The notes under the pieces are model-generated. The model made no database searches and was not told where the DNA came from. It saw nothing but the letters and a program-made list of their open reading frames with translations. 64,000 bases of DNA from an uncultured Collinsella sp. (lineage in GTDB: Bacteria > Actinomycetota > Coriobacteriia > Coriobacteriales > Coriobacteriaceae). The stretch covers positions 25,189-89,188 of the forward strand of contig CABRHH010000009.1 in the NCBI GenBank assembly GCA_902470695.1, read 5' to 3'. The translations under genes were made by a program, and so were the position numbers. Every line of letters begins with the position of its first letter. The first letter of the stretch is position 1. Below, piece after piece: positions 41,613-51,079 of this stretch.

Positions 41613-41978
41613 CGGTGGAGGCCGTCGCGGTCCCCGCACTTGCCGTGCGTTGCCGCTGTTGTTGGGATGCTAGCGGGGCGGTGTCCCCGGGCGTGAAGGG
41701 CTCTTCGGGGTGGGTGGCTCTCGGCGCGCCATACGCTATGCGCCATACGCCACGCGCCGTGCGCTATGCGCGGGCATGGTCGAACGGGCAACGGCGCAGC
41801 GCGCTCAGGCACGTGGGGCGGTACCCGACTGCGGCATCTGTGCCGCACGCGTGCCGAGCGCGTTGTGCGGTGCGGTTCCGGTTGCCGCTACGAGGTGGCA
41901 GCCATGCCGCTTTGTTCCCCCTCGACCTGCTAATATGGAACATTGCATGAAAACCCAGCAGGAAGGAAGCCGCGCGTC
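41613..41978. other. Intergenic region with small palindromic repeats
   Basis: The 366-base gap holds no gene. Around 41730-41785 the words CATACGC, CTATGCGC and CACGCGCC recur in both orientations, a local cluster of small inverted repeats. The metG promoter candidate lies at its right end. Confidence 0.5.
41928..41936 (+). promoter_or_regulatory. Extended -10 promoter candidate for metG
   Basis: TGCTAATAT fits an extended -10 element (TGnTAnnnT), 43 bases before the metG ATG. No good -35 is present, as is usual for this class. Confidence 0.45.
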
Positions 41979-43580
41979 ATGAGCACGAAGCCGTCCTATT
42001 ACATCACCACGCCGATCTACTACGTCAACGCTGCCCCTCACCTGGGCACGGCCTACTCCACCATCCTGGCCGATGTCCAGGCGCGCTACCGTCGCGCGGC
42101 CGGCTATAGCGTCAAGTTCCTCACGGGCATGGATGAGCACGGCCAGAAGGTGGCCGAGGCGGCGGAGAAGCACGGCATGACGCCGCAGGAATGGTGCGAT
42201 AGCCAGGCTCCGCTCTTCCACGACCTGTGGCGTGAGCTCCAGATCTCCAACGACGACTTCATCCGCACCACCGAGCCGCGCCAGAAGCGCGCCGTCCAGT
42301 ACCTGTGGGACCGCATGCGCGAGTCGGGTTACATCTACAAGGGCAGCTATGACGGCTGGTATTGCGTGCCGGACGAGACCTACTTCACCGAGACGCAGGT
42401 GGACAAGGCCGATGAGGCGGCGGGCACCAAAGGCGCACATCTTTGCCCGGATTGCGGCCGTTCGCTCGAGCGCGTTCAGGAGGAGAGCTGGTTCTTCAAG
42501 CTCTCGGCGTTCCAGGACCGCCTGCTGGCGCTCTACGATGAGCACCCGGAGTTCGTACAGCCCGATTTTCGCATGAACGAGGTGCGCTCGTTTGTGGCTG
42601 GCGGCCTGAACGACCTGTCCGTCTCGCGCAACACCTTCGACTGGGGCATCCCGGTGCCGTTCGATGACGGGCATGTGACCTATGTGTGGTTCGACGCGCT
42701 ACTCAACTACATGACGGCGGTCGGCTACGGCGTGGACACCGACGAGGCGCGTGAGGAGCTGGCGTACCGGTGGCCCGCACAGGCACATATCGTGGGCAAG
42801 GACATCATCCGTTTCCACTGCGTGATCTGGCCGGCCATGCTCATGGCGATCGGCGAGGCGCTTCCGCAGCAGGTGTTCGCCCACGGCTTCCTCACGGTGC
42901 GAAACGAGGAAACCGGCAAGGCCGAGAAGATGTCGAAGTCGCGCGGTAACGCGATCGCCCCGCGCGAGGTGATCGATAAGCTGGGCGTGGACGGCTACCG
43001 TTACTACTTTATGACCGACGTGGTCCCGGGCACGGATGGCGCCATCAGCTTCAGCCGCATGGAGCAGGTCTACAATGCCGATTTGGCCAACAGCTGGGGC
43101 AACCTGATCTCGCGTTCCACCAACATGTGCATCAAGTACTTCGACGGTGCGGTGCCGCAGCGCGCGGCCGACGCCGCGGGGTATGCGGAGAACCCGCTGG
43201 CGGCGCAAGCTGCGGGTATCGCCGAGCGCTACGGGGCTAGGATGGAGGCGTTCGCTTATGGTGAAGCCGCCCATGAGGTGATGGAGCTCATCCATGCCGC
43301 CAACCACTACATTGAGGACGCTGAGCCGTGGGGTCTGGCGAAGGACCCGGCGAAGGCGGGTGAGCTTGCGAATGTGATTTGGAACCTGCTGGAGGCCATT
43401 CGCATCGCGGCGCACCTGCTCATGCCGCTTATGCCCACCACGAGCGCCGAGGCCCTGCGTCGCATCGGCTGCGCAGACCAGGCTGGCGCTGACGACATCG
43501 CGGCCGCCTGCGCTTGGGGCCAGCTTGCGGCGGGTCTTCCGGTGGAGAAGGGCGAGGCACTCTTCCCACGTTTGGGGTAA
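41979..43580 (+). CDS. metG: Methionyl-tRNA synthetase
   Basis: A 533-residue class I synthetase. HIGH-type motif PHLGTAYS (about residues 20-27), one zinc knuckle CPDCGRS, and KMSKS in AEKMSKSRGN (about 315-321). ATG 41979 has GGAAGGA upstream and matches the family N-terminus (YYITTPIYYVN). It lacks the C-terminal EMAP/Trbp-like domain found in some MetRS, so it is the shorter form. It charges tRNA-Met in the cytoplasm. Confidence 0.97.
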   Translation: MSTKPSYYITTPIYYVNAAPHLGTAYSTILADVQARYRRAAGYSVKFLTGMDEHGQKVAEAAEKHGMTPQEWCDSQAPLFHDLWRELQISNDDFIRTTEPRQKRAVQYLWDRMRESGYIYKGSYDGWYCVPDETYFTETQVDKADEAAGTKGAHLCPDCGRSLERVQEESWFFKLSAFQDRLLALYDEHPEFVQPDFRMNEVRSFVAGGLNDLSVSRNTFDWGIPVPFDDGHVTYVWFDALLNYMTAVGYGVDTDEAREELAYRWPAQAHIVGKDIIRFHCVIWPAMLMAIGEALPQQVFAHGFLTVRNEETGKAEKMSKSRGNAIAPREVIDKLGVDGYRYYFMTDVVPGTDGAISFSRMEQVYNADLANSWGNLISRSTNMCIKYFDGAVPQRAADAAGYAENPLAAQAAGIAERYGARMEAFAYGEAAHEVMELIHAANHYIEDAEPWGLAKDPAKAGELANVIWNLLEAIRIAAHLLMPLMPTTSAEALRRIGCADQAGADDIAAACAWGQLAAGLPVEKGEALFPRLG

Positions 43581-43746
43581 GCGCGCGGTTCTGACCGATT
43601 AAGACCGCTTTCGATTCGCACTGCCGTGGAACGGCATGTATGCGGGGCCGCTGCACGGCGGCGTTCGCACCGCATTCCTGCAGGCGGGTCGGAGGCGGCC
43701 GATGTGCGGCATCCGCTGGCATTCGTTGAGATTGGAGACGCGGCGT

Positions 43747-44634
43747 ATGACAACCTCTCCGCTGGCCAACCCGGCCGCAACGCGCGAGATGCTTGAGGCA
43801 TTCGGCTTGGCCACCAAGCATCGGCTGGGCCAGAACTTCCTGGTGGACAATCACGTGATCGAGCGGATCATGGGGCTGGCCGAGCTCACGGGGGTCGAGC
43901 GCGTGCTGGAGGTTGGCCCGGGCATCGGCACGCTGACGCTTGCGCTCGTGCAGCAGGCGGCACACGTCACCTCGATTGAGATGGATAGCGAGCTCGAACC
44001 GGTGCTTGCCGCCCATGCTGTGGACCACGGCAACTTCTCGTTCATCATGGGCGATGCGCTCAAGGTGCCGGTCGAGGCGGTTGCCCAGGCCAGCGGCGGT
44101 GCGCCCACGGTGCTGGTGGCGAACCTGCCCTATAACGTGGCCGCCACCGTCATCCTGCAGTTCTTCCAGACCATGCCGAGCTTGACGCGCGCCGTGGTCA
44201 TGGTGCAGAAGGAGGTCGCCGACCGTATCGCCGCTGTGCCGGGCACGAAGGCGTATGGCGCCTACACGGTGAAGCTGTCGCTCTATGGTGAGGTAACGGG
44301 TCGGTTCGAGGTGCCGCCGCGCTGCTTCATGCCCGCGCCGCACGTGGACTCGGCGGTGGTGCGAATCGATCGCGTGGCCGGCGCTCCGGACGTCGGTGCG
44401 CGCGGCGACGGCTTCGCTGACGCAGCCACCTTTGATGCCGAAGCGATCGCGCACGTGGTGGATGCCGCGTTTGCCCAGCGCCGCAAGACGATTCGCAACT
44501 CCATGAGCGCGAACGGATTCGATAAGGGTGCGCTGGATGCCGCGTTCGAGCGCTGCGGGATCGCGCCGACCGCCCGTGCCGAGACGCTCTCGACGGCGGA
44601 GTTCGTTGCGCTCGCCCGTGCGCTTGCGCGGTAG
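43747..44634 (+). CDS. rsmA: 16S rRNA dimethyladenosine transferase (RsmA/KsgA)
   Basis: A 295-residue Rossmann-fold methyltransferase. HRLGQNFLVD at about 27, SAM motif LEVGPGIGTLT (about 60), and catalytic NLPYNVAAT (about 123). It dimethylates A1518 and A1519 of 16S rRNA. ATG 43747 gives the standard N-terminus; upstream codons are not conserved. In many Firmicutes and actinobacteria metG, tatD and rsmA are neighbours, as here. Confidence 0.96.
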   Translation: MTTSPLANPAATREMLEAFGLATKHRLGQNFLVDNHVIERIMGLAELTGVERVLEVGPGIGTLTLALVQQAAHVTSIEMDSELEPVLAAHAVDHGNFSFIMGDALKVPVEAVAQASGGAPTVLVANLPYNVAATVILQFFQTMPSLTRAVVMVQKEVADRIAAVPGTKAYGAYTVKLSLYGEVTGRFEVPPRCFMPAPHVDSAVVRIDRVAGAPDVGARGDGFADAATFDAEAIAHVVDAAFAQRRKTIRNSMSANGFDKGALDAAFERCGIAPTARAETLSTAEFVALARALAR

Positions 44635-44654
44635 GATGAAAGCTGGGATACCAT

Positions 44655-45608
44655 ATGCGTGAATATGACGACCTCGACGCCGCGTGGGCGCCGCTGAGCT
44701 TCTCTAAGAAAAACAAGGTGTTTGAGCTGCCGCGTCCGCTGGCGCCGCTGTTCGATACCCACGCTCACCTGCGCAGTTTCGTGCGCGAGGACCGTTGGGT
44801 GACCGATATCCTCGCACGTGCGTACGAGGCGGGCGTGCGTCGGATCGTGTCGGTGTACGACGCGGCGGGCGATTGCCGTGAGGATATGCCCGACGTTGCG
44901 GGGTATGCGGCGTGGCTTGACCGCGCGCTGAACGAGGGCGCCTGTCCGCTGCCGCACGTCCAGTACCTGGCGGGCGTGCATCCGTACGGGGCGGCCGCCT
45001 ATGACGACGCGATACATGCCCAGCTCGAGGCGATGCTCGATGACCCGCGCTGCGCCGGCATTGGCGAGTTCGGCCTCGATTACCATTTCGATGACGACGA
45101 TGAGGTCGCATCGGTGCCTCATGAGGTGCAGGCAGTGTGCTTCGCGCGCCAGCTAGAGCTTGCGGTTGCGCGCAACGTGCCCGTTGAGCTGCATCTGCGC
45201 AACCTCGCGGGCGACGAGGCGCGCGCGGCCCACACCGATGCCCTGCGCATCTTGGACGAGGTGGGCGTTCCGCAGGCCGGGTGCGTGCTGCATTGCTTCG
45301 GCGAGGACCGCGCCACGATGGAGGCGTACCTCGAGCGCGGTTGCCATATCGCGTTCGGCGGTGCGGCGACGTTCAAGCGCAACGAGGCGGTGCGCGAGGC
45401 GTTCGCAGCCTGTCCGCTTGACCGTGCGCTGTTCGAAACGGACTGCCCCTACATGGCGCCGGAGCCCATCCGCGGTCTTGAGTGCGAGTCGGCCATGATC
45501 GCGCAAACGGCCGACGTCCTTATCTACGACCGTGCCGACCGTACCGGCGAGCTGCCCGAGCAGATCGCGCAGGCGATCTGGGAAACCTCGAACGCCCTGT
45601 TTGCATAG
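44655..45608 (+). CDS. TatD family metal-dependent hydrolase
   Basis: A 317-residue TIM-barrel hydrolase. DTHAHLRSF (metal-binding HxH) is at about residue 35, then GEFGLDYHF, HLRN, VLHCFGED and ETDCPYMAPEP near the end, the standard TatD set. TatD proteins are Mg-dependent DNases that may act in DNA repair or quality control. The N-terminal 30 residues (REYDDLDAAWAP...) are an extension over short TatD proteins. It starts 20 bases after rsmA. Confidence 0.93.
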   Translation: MREYDDLDAAWAPLSFSKKNKVFELPRPLAPLFDTHAHLRSFVREDRWVTDILARAYEAGVRRIVSVYDAAGDCREDMPDVAGYAAWLDRALNEGACPLPHVQYLAGVHPYGAAAYDDAIHAQLEAMLDDPRCAGIGEFGLDYHFDDDDEVASVPHEVQAVCFARQLELAVARNVPVELHLRNLAGDEARAAHTDALRILDEVGVPQAGCVLHCFGEDRATMEAYLERGCHIAFGGAATFKRNEAVREAFAACPLDRALFETDCPYMAPEPIRGLECESAMIAQTADVLIYDRADRTGELPEQIAQAIWETSNALFA

Positions 45609-45635
45609 CTTGCATAGACGATAGGAGAAGGCCCT

Positions 45636-46022
45636 ATGAGCGGGAACAAGAAGACGAAGCCGGATGCCAAGCGGCGTGGTGGCGAGGGGCGAACTGCGGA
45701 GGACATGCGAGCGGAGGAGGCCGCCGGCGTCCTGCGGCAGCGGCGTGAAGCAGCGAGGGGCCAGGCGCCCATCGACCGCGACATCCATTTCTCGTTGCCC
45801 CTCACGCGTGCGTTCGTGCCCCTGCTCGCTTTGACGGTGCTCGGGTATTCCATCTCGCGTCTTGGTGGCTACCTGGGTAACCATCTGATGGAGAACATCG
45901 CCTCGATCGCGACGGCGCTGCTGTTTGTTGCCGCTTTCATCGTGTGGTTCGCCTCGCGGCACCAGGCTAAAAAGCTCACCCGGCAGATGCACGAGCGCGA
46001 CGACGAGGCGGACGGCAAGTAG
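45636..46022 (+). CDS. Small two-TM membrane protein
   Basis: A 128-residue protein. A charged N-terminal 50 residues (KKTKPDAKRRGGEG...) are followed by two hydrophobic segments (about 58-76 and 84-106, the second as SIATALLFVAAFIVWFA) and a charged tail. It lies 27 bases after tatD with an AGGAGAAGG site, so it probably belongs to the same operon. No named family is recognised; both ends are expected in the cytoplasm. Confidence 0.75.
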   Translation: MSGNKKTKPDAKRRGGEGRTAEDMRAEEAAGVLRQRREAARGQAPIDRDIHFSLPLTRAFVPLLALTVLGYSISRLGGYLGNHLMENIASIATALLFVAAFIVWFASRHQAKKLTRQMHERDDEADGK

Positions 46023-46043
46023 GTGGCAGGTTGGCACGATGCC

Positions 46044-46220
46044 CCGGTAACGGTTCGGCGGCTGGCTCGGCCCCGGCAGCGGTCCGGTGGCTGGCTCAGC
46101 TTCGGTAGGAGGCGAATGCCGGAGCCGATGGGGCAGACAGTAGGGCGGACGACGGGGTGCCGCGGCTCCGGTAACGGTCCGGCGGCTGGCTCGGCCCCGG
46201 CAGCGGTCCGGCGGCTGGCT
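46044..46220. repeat. 53-base direct repeat pair
   Basis: Positions 46044-46096 and 46168-46220 are near-identical copies (few mismatches, offset 124) containing CGGCTGGCTCGGCCCCGGCA. They lie just before foldback repeat copy A and contain no gene. Confidence 0.75.
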
Positions 46221-46284
46221 ATTTTGTTGCCGCGCCCCTTGTTCTACCTGCAGACTTCCGAGTTCGCACATCGACAATCGGCCT

Positions 46285-46763
46285 GCCTCCGGGTTCGGTC
46301 TTCGACCGTCGGTGCAACGCGGGCTCGCATGCAGCCTGTCAGCTGCGTTCCGGGTTCAGGTTTCGGCCATCGAGGAATCCCGGGTTCGTTTCGCCGCTAT
46401 CGGCGTGTTTCAGGTTCGTTTCGTGGCTATTGAGGGGATCCCGGGTTCGGCTTTCAGCCATCGAGGAATCCTGGGTTCGCCATCTGGCCATCTGGAGGCG
46501 AAAAACGGCTCCAGACGGCTCGGGCGCGAACCCGGGATTCTCAGACGGATGTAATCCGAACCCGCGTTCATCTAATGGACAGGACCCGAACCCGGGGTTC
46601 GTGAACGGCAGAAACGCGAACCCGGGATTCGCGGACGGCCAGAATCCGCACTCGCGTTGCACCGATGGCAGAAACCCGCACCCGCGTTGCACCGACGGCC
46701 AGAATCCGCACCCGAGCCCCGCCGACGGCCGGGGCTCGGACCCCGGTTCCCCTTTCGGCATCA
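46285..46763. repeat. Foldback intergenic repeat, copy A
   Basis: The left half holds several units like GAATCC-GGGTTCG separated by CTTTCGGCCATCGAG-type spacers. The right half holds inverted units like CGAACCCGGGATTC. The centre (about 46477-46520) has CATCTGGCC ... GAAAAACGG. Long frames across it are low-complexity and change frame between copies, so it is noncoding. It lies between the small TM gene and the converging 3' end of the LicR-like gene. Confidence 0.8.
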
Positions 46764-46825
46764 TGTAGATCGAATCTCAACCCGTTTCTCGTCAGACAGG
46801 CCAAGGCCAACCTTCCCGCACCGCG

Positions 46826-48778
46826 CTATCGCACCGTCTGCGTGAACTCCGCTAAAAACTCGCCAAACGTGTCGGTCTGGATAAGGCGCGCGGTTGTGTC
46901 CACCGATGAGAACAGCTCGATGATTAGGTCGAGCGCGTCGCGAAAGTACCCCATCTCGTCCTCGGCGATGCCGATGAGCAGCACGAACTGCACGCGCTGC
47001 CGCCCCCACAGGACGGCGGTGTCGTTGTGGAGCACGGCGATGAACGAACGCGTGGCGTAGCCCTTGATGGAATGCGGAATGGCCAGGCAGTCGGTGAATG
47101 CAGTAGATGATACGCGCTCGCGTGTGTGGACGTCCTCCACGAACGCTTCGTCGGCGAATCCCTGCTCGATGCAGAGGCCTCCCAGGTAGTCGATGTAGGC
47201 ATCGGCTCCCTCACCCAGATAGACGTTGCGGGCGAACAATTCGGGCCGCATGACGCGGCACAGGAACTCGCGGGCGTGGTGCATGCGCTTGGCCTCGAGG
47301 ACTTCTCCAAGGCGGTTGCGGATCTTGCGCAGGTTCTGCTGGGTGAGGATGGGCCCGATGAGGATCTTGACGGCATCGAGGACGGGGACATCGATCGTGG
47401 TGATGACCACGTCGCATTCGGGATGGCTGCCCAGGTAGGCATCGCAGCTCATGACGCCGATGATTGACAGCTCGTCCTCAAGCGCGCGGGCGAGGTCGTC
47501 CACGAGCCGTCGGGCGAAGTCATGGTATTCCTCGACGATGATCACGCCTGTTGCTACCGTGTCGGGTGCGGCCGCGCGCTCGAAGTACGCCCCGATGTGG
47601 AAGGCGATGAAGGCGATCTCGTTTTCACCAAGCTCGATGTCCATCTCGCCGGCGAATCGATGCGCAATATAGACAGCCATGTCGTACACGGGCGCATATT
47701 CCTGCTTGATCTGCGCGGCGAGCGGGTTGGGGTAGCTCACGCGATAGCGAGCGCGCTGGTGGGCATTGTGCATGTGGAGGACGAACTGCAGGCGCATCGC
47801 CTCATCGAAGTCGGCGGGCAGATTATAGCGCAGGCTCGTCTCATCCAGGATGTTGAGGACCGTATCGATGAAGTGCTTGTCGACGATGTGCCCGAGCTGC
47901 TCGAAGTCGAGTTCGCGATAGGCGCAGCGTTCCACCGACAGGGCGATGAGCAGCACGATCTGCTGGAAATCTGCCGGAGGCAGGGAGCAGCCGAAGGTTT
48001 GCTCGAAGTAGCGTGCGACCTCGTTTGCGCATTGCATGATCTGCGTGCGCTGGTCGAGTCCCTCGAGAAGGGTCGCGGTGTCGCCATGGCCCTCGTGCTC
48101 CTCGAGGCTGTTGTTCGACTGGATGCGCACGATGATGACGAGGATATGGGTGAGCAGGTTGTTGAGGGCGAAGTCGTTGATGAGCAGCTCCGAGCGCTGG
48201 CAGATTTCGACCAGGCTGCTCAAGATGCCTGCGATGTCGAAGGTGGGAAAGAGCTCCTCAAGCCGCTTGCTCGAGGTGAAGTACCCGTAGGTCCCATGGG
48301 TTGCCAGGTGCCCGAGCAATCGACGCTTGTCCTGCTCAGAGCCATCGAGATGGGTGCTGAAATCGTGCGTGCGGACGGTGAGGCCGAACTGCCCAGCTAG
48401 GGCGCGTACGGCGGGCAAGACGTTGCTCGCCAGCGTGCTCTCGCTTACGAACAGCTCGTCTGACAGGTCGAAGAGCGAGACGGGTCCGCGCGCGTTGACG
48501 AGGCGCGCAATCACGTAGTTACGACGCGCATCGGCGCTTGTGGGGGTGTTGGCAACCATGGGGGCAACTGCCACAGCCGTTGTGTGCCGCGTCATGCGGT
48601 AGCCATTTTTGGACGACTCGATTGCGGTGCCGCCGCGTGCGAGCTCGGTGATGTAGGAGCGGACGGTGCGTTCGCTGGCGCCGATAATCTTGGCGAGGAC
48701 CGGTGCCGACATCCATGCGTCGGCGGATTCAAGGATGCGTGCAAGGCGGTTCATGCGGTCTGTCTTGGCTGATCCCAC
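46826..48778 (-). CDS. LicR/MtlR-type PTS regulator (HTH, two PRDs, EIIB-like, EIIA)
   Basis: A 650-residue protein. An N-terminal helix-turn-helix (LARILESADAWMSAPVLAKIIG...SYITEL) is followed by a second HTH-like part, two PRD domains (about 195-395, with conserved His), an EIIB-like segment (VVITTIDVPV) and a C-terminal mannitol/fructose-type EIIA (FADEAFVEDVHTRERVSSTAF...IPHSIKG with the active His). Such proteins activate PTS operons when dephosphorylated at PRD/EIIB by sugar flux. GTG 48778 follows AGGAGGCACC; the ATG 48754 inside is weaker. It is divergent from the PTS operon it likely controls. Confidence 0.88.
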   Translation of the reverse strand: MGSAKTDRMNRLARILESADAWMSAPVLAKIIGASERTVRSYITELARGGTAIESSKNGYRMTRHTTAVAVAPMVANTPTSADARRNYVIARLVNARGPVSLFDLSDELFVSESTLASNVLPAVRALAGQFGLTVRTHDFSTHLDGSEQDKRRLLGHLATHGTYGYFTSSKRLEELFPTFDIAGILSSLVEICQRSELLINDFALNNLLTHILVIIVRIQSNNSLEEHEGHGDTATLLEGLDQRTQIMQCANEVARYFEQTFGCSLPPADFQQIVLLIALSVERCAYRELDFEQLGHIVDKHFIDTVLNILDETSLRYNLPADFDEAMRLQFVLHMHNAHQRARYRVSYPNPLAAQIKQEYAPVYDMAVYIAHRFAGEMDIELGENEIAFIAFHIGAYFERAAAPDTVATGVIIVEEYHDFARRLVDDLARALEDELSIIGVMSCDAYLGSHPECDVVITTIDVPVLDAVKILIGPILTQQNLRKIRNRLGEVLEAKRMHHAREFLCRVMRPELFARNVYLGEGADAYIDYLGGLCIEQGFADEAFVEDVHTRERVSSTAFTDCLAIPHSIKGYATRSFIAVLHNDTAVLWGRQRVQFVLLIGIAEDEMGYFRDALDLIIELFSSVDTTARLIQTDTFGEFLAEFTQTVR

Positions 48779-49030
48779 GGTGCCTCCTGTCTGCAATAAC
48801 GGCGTGTTGGCGTGCCCTGTCCTTGGATGGTGGCTCCGCGCGAACGCGGCGCGTGCACCGCGTTCGAGGATGCCTGCATCGTGCGGAAGCGCGGTGCAGG
48901 TGCGCCGGGTGCGTGGACGCGCGGTTGACGGATGGTCCGCGGCGGGCGCGTTCGGCGCGCTGCTGCGGCGCAAACCGTGCCCACGCGGCTTCATAGTATC
49001 CCATCTACTCGATGCGCTCCGCTGCGCGTT

Positions 49031-49076
49031 TTGCCGCGCACCCGGCAAAAGGGCGCTCTTGCCGGGTGCGCGGCAA
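49031..49076. promoter_or_regulatory. 18-base perfect hairpin between the regulator and PTS operon
   Basis: TTGCCGCGCACCCGGCAA (49031-49048) and TTGCCGGGTGCGCGGCAA (49059-49076) are exact complements with a 10-base loop. They lie in the 427-base gap between the divergent regulator and EIIB genes. No T tract follows on either strand. It may be a regulator site or a structured mRNA leader. No gene is present in 48779-49205. Confidence 0.6.
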
Positions 49077-49205
49077 GGGGCGTGCCCTTCCGGCAAGGCG
49101 GCAGAAAGTGTGGTGGAGTGCGCCGGAGCCCGTGCGTATGGTTAAGCCATCGATTGCAAGGTCCGGCGCGCTGTGGGCGCCCGGCAAGAGGGAAAGGTGA
49201 GTGCG

Positions 49206-49553
49206 ATGGGCGAGAACGGAACAGTCCGCATCCTACTGGCCTGCGGCATAGGGGCGTCAACGGGCTTCATGGCGGCCAACATGCGCAAGTATGCCAAGGC
49301 GGAGGGCCTGGATGTGAGTGTCAGCGCGGTCAGTAAATCCGAGGTCATGGATTACGCCGACAAGATCGATGTGCTTCTGCTCGGCCCGCATTTTGCCTCC
49401 GAAGTTCCTTCGATGGCCGAAAAGCTGGCGCCGCACGGCGTGAAGGTCATGGCAATCGACGCGGATAACTATGCCGCCCTTGATGGCGAAGCGATTCTGG
49501 AAGACGCGCTCGACCTCTACGAGGGCATCGAGTACGAGGATGAGGAGGAGTAG
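49206..49553 (+). CDS. PTS EIIB, lactose/cellobiose family
   Basis: A 115-residue EIIB of the lactose/chitobiose type: VRILLACGIGAST with the phosphorylated Cys at residue 13, then VLLLGPHFASEVP. It receives phosphate from EIIA and passes it to the sugar bound by EIIC. ATG 49206 has AAAGGTGAG upstream; GTG 49200 is in frame. It is the first gene of the operon, 2 bases before the EIIC start. The acidic tail (YEDEEE) is short. Confidence 0.93.
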   Translation: MGENGTVRILLACGIGASTGFMAANMRKYAKAEGLDVSVSAVSKSEVMDYADKIDVLLLGPHFASEVPSMAEKLAPHGVKVMAIDADNYAALDGEAILEDALDLYEGIEYEDEEE

Positions 49554-49555
49554 GC

Positions 49556-51025
49556 GTGAAGGGCGTGATGGAAGCAGTCCAGAAATGGATCGAAGCATAT
49601 ATGGTCCCGGTGATGAATAAGATTACAGCGACCTATTGGTTCGGAATCATCTCCGATGCCGTTTTGTATGTTGTCCCGTTTTGCATGGTCAGTGCCATTC
49701 CGAGCCTTTGGACTGTGTTGCGGAACTTCGTGCCCGCGTTGCCTGACATCTCTGCGTTGAGCACGTATTCCTTTGGGCTAATTGGCATGTTCGTGGCGTT
49801 CATTATCCCGCATAACGTCGCGGTGAAGGAAGGCAAGCGCGATCGAGCGATGATCGCTGGCTTCACGAGCATCGGCGTGTATATGATGTGCATGAATGCC
49901 CAGACGGTGGAGGACGGGACGCTGTTCGACATCAACAAGTTTGGTGCGGGTGGTATGTTTACGGCGCTGTTTATCGGTGCCCTTGTTGGATTCGTCTATA
50001 AAAAGACCTGTTCCAGGAGTTTTTTCGGCGAGGACTCCGTCATCCCCGATTTCGTAAAGAACTGGTTCGACAACATCTTATCCGTCCTGATTTCGCTCTT
50101 TATTGGCTACCTGTTGACCTTTGTCGCCCAGATTGACGTATTTACGATGGTCGCGACGGTCATGTCGCCTATTACGGGTTTCGCGCAGTCTTTGCCCGGC
50201 GTAGTCCTTATCGTCGTGGTTCAAAACATGCTCTACTTCTTTGGCATCTCCGGTTGGGTCACGACGCCGGTCACCCGTACCATTACGCAGGCGGCGATTG
50301 CTGAGAACGCTGCCGCTATGGCTGCCGGCATGGCGCCGCAGAATATTTACGCATACGGTTTTTCCCGCTACCACCATATCGGAGGCCAGGGTGCGACGCT
50401 TCCGCTGGCTATCATGATGATGTTCTCCAAGTCGAAGAAAAACCGTCTGTTGGGTAAGGCGACGATTGTTCCATCCCTCTTTAACATTAATGAGCCGCTG
50501 GTGTACGCCTCAGTTGTGAACAACCCCTACATGTTCATGCCGATGTTGCTGATCGCGCTTGTTCTGCCGACGTTCAGCTATCTGTGGTTCGCCTTCGACT
50601 GGGGCACAATCAACTACGTTAATTTCGATATGAACTTCGCCCCGAACGCCATCTCAGCATTCTTTATGTCGGGAGGAGACTGGAGAAACGTTCTATTGAT
50701 CGTTTTCAACTTCCTGATTGCTGCGGTGATCTGGTACCCGTTCTTCCGTGCGTGGGATGCGAACGAGGTCAAGAAGGAGTCCGTCTCTCTGAAAGAGCGA
50801 GAGGCAAAGAGGGCCAAACGTGCTGCTCGCCGCGGGGCTCGCAGGACTGCTCAGGCTTCTGGGGATGTAAAGGTGTCGGATGCTTCGACCGATGGTCGGG
50901 ACGGAATCGAAGCTTCGAACGGGGGCAATCGTCGGCCATCCGAGCAGGATGTGCCGGGGGAATCGCATGCGCAGCGCTCGGAAGAAGCGGGGACACATGC
51001 GCATGGTGCAGAGGATGTGCAGTGA
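49556..51025 (+). CDS. PTS EIIC, lactose/cellobiose family
   Basis: A 489-residue permease with about ten hydrophobic segments. It shows the family motifs NVAVKEGKRDRAMIAGF and FNINEPLVYASVVNNPYMFMPML (the sugar-binding loop region). It moves and phosphorylates a beta-glucoside disaccharide with EIIA/EIIB. GTG 49556 is preceded by GAGGAGGAG of the upstream gene end. The last 70 residues (after about 420) are charged and low-complexity, an unusual tail for this family. Confidence 0.92.
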   Translation: MKGVMEAVQKWIEAYMVPVMNKITATYWFGIISDAVLYVVPFCMVSAIPSLWTVLRNFVPALPDISALSTYSFGLIGMFVAFIIPHNVAVKEGKRDRAMIAGFTSIGVYMMCMNAQTVEDGTLFDINKFGAGGMFTALFIGALVGFVYKKTCSRSFFGEDSVIPDFVKNWFDNILSVLISLFIGYLLTFVAQIDVFTMVATVMSPITGFAQSLPGVVLIVVVQNMLYFFGISGWVTTPVTRTITQAAIAENAAAMAAGMAPQNIYAYGFSRYHHIGGQGATLPLAIMMMFSKSKKNRLLGKATIVPSLFNINEPLVYASVVNNPYMFMPMLLIALVLPTFSYLWFAFDWGTINYVNFDMNFAPNAISAFFMSGGDWRNVLLIVFNFLIAAVIWYPFFRAWDANEVKKESVSLKEREAKRAKRAARRGARRTAQASGDVKVSDASTDGRDGIEASNGGNRRPSEQDVPGESHAQRSEEAGTHAHGAEDVQ

Positions 51026-51079
51026 GGGCTCGGCACAATTGACGACAGATATATAGCAAATTTGCGAGAGGAACCGATT

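Noticed and set aside
41730..41785. CRISPR-like short repeats in the rsmI-metG gap
   Set aside because: The repeated words are short, irregular and in both orientations, with no equal-length spacers and no cas genes.
48779..49205. A classical BglG antiterminator (RAT) site plus terminator
   Set aside because: The hairpin lacks a T tract and no RAT-like consensus was recognised; the regulator has an N-terminal DNA-binding HTH instead of an RNA-binding domain.
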